Source of the DNA: Fibrobacter succinogenes
GTDB taxonomy: Bacteria > Fibrobacterota > Fibrobacteria > Fibrobacterales > Fibrobacteraceae
NCBI GenBank assembly: GCA_902762305.1
Contig: CACWNW010000006.1
Span: 45,303-109,302 of the forward strand
Length of the DNA: 64,000 nt
Direction: 5' to 3'
In this document: one piece after another, positions 61,715-64,000 of the stretch
Layout of the letters: each line of letters begins with the position of its first letter
How positions within the stretch are numbered: the stretch's first letter is position 1
The notes under the pieces: model-generated
Databases searched by the model: none
The model's input: the letters and a program-made list of their open reading frames with translations, nothing else
What the model was told of the DNA's origin: nothing
Made by a program: the position numbers and the translations under genes

Positions 61715-63409
61715 ATGAAAGCCCTTTACCAGAAAATTCGCACCCTGAATGGCAAAAATTACGGCCTTTACAAGTCCCTCGCGGACAAACCCTGGGATTT
61801 TGGTGACTTTGTACTGGAGTTCATCCATGTGCAGGGCGACCCGTATGCGCCCCCTTCGAGAGTGCTGCTGCGTTCCAAGCTCGCCACGCTCGGGTATGCG
61901 CCGGAGTGGAGCTCGGGATTCGAGCGCAGGCTTGCGCTGAGCGATTTTCTGTTGCGCCGCCTCGGCGGCCTGGTGCAGGAGAAGTATTCCGGGAAGGATG
62001 CCGCGGTCGTGTTCGATTCGGCTGGACCCGAGATGCTGGTGCGGAATTCCCTCTGGATAGACAATGGCGAACTCAGGGCGTGCCTGCAGGTGCGGCTCCC
62101 GGGCGATGGCCGCAAGATCCAGGCTGAAGCCGCTGCCGAAATTTTGACGATGGTCATGCCCGACCTGGTGTCGGCGGGACTCTACTATAACAAGGCGGAC
62201 GAGCCCGCGATGCAGGAACACTACCGCGTGCTTGCCGAACGCAAGGAAATCCTGGAGCAGCTCGACGGGCGCGGGCTTTGCGCGTTCGTTCCCGATGGGG
62301 CGGTGTTGCCGCGTGCATCGGGCCTGAGCGAGATGCCGCTCGAGAATGCGGTGCCGTTTAACGCCCCCGATGGACTTGCGGTGACTTTGAATGCCTGCGG
62401 GCGCGAAATCCGCGGTATGGGAATCCCGAAGGGGATTACGGTGATTACGGGTGGAGCCTTCCACGGGAAATCCACCCTGTTGCAGGCCCTGACGCGGGCA
62501 GTGTACCCGCATGTGCCGGGCGACGGGCGCGAAGGTATCGTCGTGGATGCGACGGCGCTCCGTGTGGGCGTAGAAGACGGGCGCAGCGTACGCGGGACCG
62601 ACCTTTCGATGTTCGTCCGCGACTTGCCGGGCGGAATCAGTACGAAGGATTTCAATACGCTGTCGGCTTCGGGTTCTACGAGCGAGGCGGCGAACCTGCT
62701 CGAGGCCATGGAGGCGGGTGCCAAAACGTTCTTCATCGACGAGGATTCTTCTGCGGTAAACTTCTTGATTCGCGACGTGCGCGTGCGCAGGCTGCTGGGC
62801 GATGAGCGCGAACCGCTTATCCCGCTGACCGACCGCATTCATGAACTTGCCTCTGCGGGCATGAACTTCATTCTTGTCGCGGGCGCCTGTGGTGACTATC
62901 TTGATATTGCAGACAACATAATTGTCATGGCGAACTACAAGGCCGAATGCGCTAAGTCCACAATGTCATCCTGGAAGGCCGAAGGCCTGATAGGATCCAC
63001 GGAAGCTGGAAAAATAAATGCGCGACCCTTCGCCGCTTACATGCAGCCCCTGCAGAAGTCGGTGCGGCCCGCATCTACCGTGGAGCGCCAGGTGAAGGTG
63101 AAGCTTGCGGGCGATACGCTGTTGCAGATAGGTTTCCTTGTGGCCGATACTTCGCGCCTCGTGACGCTTGTCGATAAGCAACAGCGGCTCGGTGCCGGAT
63201 TCATGCTGCTGAACATGCTCCAGAATGCCGCGAGTAATACCGAAGGCGACTCGCCTGCCGATTCTATCGCGGGTGCGGCGCAGAAACTCTGCGACACAAT
63301 TTGCAATGTCGGGTTCAGGAACCTGCCGCAGGGAATGAGCCGCGAGATGAGCCTGCCCCGTGCCGTCGATATCGCGTGCGTGGCGTTCAGGCTGCGGCAG
63401 GCGAAATAA
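61715..63409 (+). CDS. COG3044/PF09818 ABC-class ATPase of unknown function
   Basis: 564 residues. An N-terminal half specific to this family is followed by an ATPase domain: Walker A GGAFHGKST (near 250), a signature-like LSASGSTSEAANLLEAMEAG and Walker B TFFIDEDSSAVNFLI. The C-terminal half has the FILVAGACGDYLDIADNIIV segment typical of the family and ends in a helical domain. Function is unknown. The segment near residues 416-430 is a translated intergenic repeat (see 62964-62999), an in-frame 36-bp sequence with no obvious counterpart in the family. An ABC-like ATPase without partners in the window. Confidence 0.85.
   Translation: MKALYQKIRTLNGKNYGLYKSLADKPWDFGDFVLEFIHVQGDPYAPPSRVLLRSKLATLGYAPEWSSGFERRLALSDFLLRRLGGLVQEKYSGKDAAVVFDSAGPEMLVRNSLWIDNGELRACLQVRLPGDGRKIQAEAAAEILTMVMPDLVSAGLYYNKADEPAMQEHYRVLAERKEILEQLDGRGLCAFVPDGAVLPRASGLSEMPLENAVPFNAPDGLAVTLNACGREIRGMGIPKGITVITGGAFHGKSTLLQALTRAVYPHVPGDGREGIVVDATALRVGVEDGRSVRGTDLSMFVRDLPGGISTKDFNTLSASGSTSEAANLLEAMEAGAKTFFIDEDSSAVNFLIRDVRVRRLLGDEREPLIPLTDRIHELASAGMNFILVAGACGDYLDIADNIIVMANYKAECAKSTMSSWKAEGLIGSTEAGKINARPFAAYMQPLQKSVRPASTVERQVKVKLAGDTLLQIGFLVADTSRLVTLVDKQQRLGAGFMLLNMLQNAASNTEGDSPADSIAGAAQKLCDTICNVGFRNLPQGMSREMSLPRAVDIACVAFRLRQAK
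62964..62999. repeat. Interspersed repeat inside the COG3044 coding sequence
   Basis: 36 bp with arms GTCATCCTGG and AGGATCCA around AGGCC-GAA-GGCCT. It matches the intergenic repeat at 10175-10208 in arm sequence and layout. Length is a multiple of three and the frame stays open, adding SSWKAEGLIGS-like residues. Confidence 0.68.
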
Positions 63410-63433
63410 TCATTTCGAATTTTCTTGAAACAG

Positions 63434-63460
63434 TGGACGGTTTATCCGTCCATTTCTTTT
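63434..63460 (+). terminator. Terminator after the COG3044 ATPase gene
   Basis: TGGACGG (63434-63440) and CCGTCCA (63446-63452) around a 5-base loop, followed by a T-rich tail. Confidence 0.85.
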
Positions 63461-63950
63461 ATCTGCAGCTCTGCGATTTATGTTCGTTAATTTGTCCTAA
63501 ATCGTGTAATACGGACATGCGCCGGCCTTCGCGGTTTGCATTCCATATATGTCGCTTTCGAATATGGTGCTTTAGTCTATCCAGGCGTTGTCGCTATATA
63601 AAGGCACGGCTCTTTGCTTTATTATTGGGTGTATGTCTTTTTCATTATATGAAAAGTCGCCTTTGTAGTCGTCGTTGCATGTTATTGAGGCGAATTAGGT
63701 GCAAAATGGAGGTGCTGTAATGGTTTTTCACCTCTTCATGATGCAAGAAATGCTTTTTTCGGGATCTTGATTCGGGTCAAAAAGAAAAAAAGACGGGAAA
63801 ATTTCGCCGAAAAGACTTTTTTAGACGTCGAATCTGGAATGCTCCAAAAAATAATTGTTAATAGATTGTTAATAAGGTGTAGCGGATGCTGGTTAAGACC
63901 CGTTTTTTCAAAAAAAATGAAAAAAAGTTGAATTTTTTTGAGAAAAACCC
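63461..63950. other. Non-coding stretch before the end-of-window promoter
   Basis: No supported gene in about 490 bp. A GAGGTG/CACCTC inverted repeat lies near 63710-63735 and a doubled ATTGTTAATA near 63855-63875. From about 63905 the sequence is extremely A/T-rich, as in an UP element. Confidence 0.6.
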
Positions 63951-63978
63951 TTGACATTCTCCCCGAAAATTCTATCAT
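63951..63978 (+). promoter_or_regulatory. Strong sigma-70 promoter, probably of a stable-RNA operon
   Basis: Consensus -35 TTGACA (63951-63956) and -10 TATCAT (63973-63978) separated by 16 bp, preceded by a long A/T tract resembling an UP element. The start region contains GC-rich sequence (GGCGTCACC). What it drives lies beyond the window. Confidence 0.75.
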
Positions 63979-64000
63979 TGGCGTCACCCTCGAACGGGAC

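Noticed and set aside
63736..63987. Minus-strand 83-codon frame near the window end
   Set aside because: Low-complexity Phe/Lys translation of an A/T-rich promoter tract.
1..64000. tRNA or rRNA genes within the window
   Set aside because: A visual scan for T-arm patterns and acceptor-stem pairs on both strands found none; a tRNAscan run would be decisive.

Overview
The window is chromosomal DNA from a Fibrobacter-type bacterium. The evidence is the density of protein families defined as Fibrobacter succinogenes paralogous families: two large FISUMP (TIGR02145) lipoproteins plus a small one, a TIGR02147/DUF4423 regulator, a fibro-slime (TIGR02148) protein and a 925-residue TIGR02171 lipoprotein. 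A PorV/PorQ-type outer-membrane protein, a DcuA/B dicarboxylate carrier, phosphate acetyltransferase and a phosphofructokinase fit an anaerobic, succinate- and acetate-producing fibre degrader. These assignments come from recognising sequence patterns by eye; no database search was run.

Layout. 1-6.1 kb: a 5'-truncated DUF4419 gene overlapping an AlkD-like gene, a Na/Pi cotransporter, a PorV/PorQ protein and a sigma-54 activator. 6.2-12.4 kb: two tandem paralogous lipoproteins, aspartate kinase behind a leader that can fold into a three-way junction, two small membrane proteins, and an AT-rich lipoprotein flanked by direct repeats. 12.4-18.9 kb: a decayed secretion-tail pseudogene, a DUF4434 protein with its TIGR02171 partner, a secreted unknown, and a NYN-LOTUS protein. 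19-25.7 kb: an AT-rich accessory island with a 488-residue unknown, a small Cys-rich protein and a four-gene operon (GT4/radical-SAM fusion, histidine phosphatase, WG-repeat protein, SDR epimerase) closed by a terminator. 25.7-29.8 kb: dxs, two lipoproteins and a DprA-like SLOG protein.

29.8-33.8 kb is the most unusual stretch. It holds a lipase, three paralogous exported proteins with an EF-hand-like loop, and a relic of a second lipase. They sit between three copies of the 3' end of the DprA-like gene, like two integrated cassettes in tandem with no recombinase of their own. 33.8-42.8 kb is core: dcu, ttcA, dnaN with a 50-codon membrane-protein gene immediately upstream, an M23 peptidase, a HAD phosphatase, and a 1033-residue protein made of two complete RNase E/G modules, the second with a catalytic Asp replaced by Lys. 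42.9-64 kb: fibro-slime protein, pta, the FISUMP/TIGR02147 operon, pfk with two small downstream genes, an outer-membrane protein/response regulator/histidine kinase operon, a DUF6175-like/LPP20-like pair, a PEGA protein and a COG3044 ATPase carrying an in-frame copy of an intergenic repeat. The window ends in a strong sigma-70 promoter with an A/T-rich upstream tract, of the kind that drives a stable-RNA operon.

No tRNA, rRNA, CRISPR array, transposase, integrase or replication origin was recognised inside the window.
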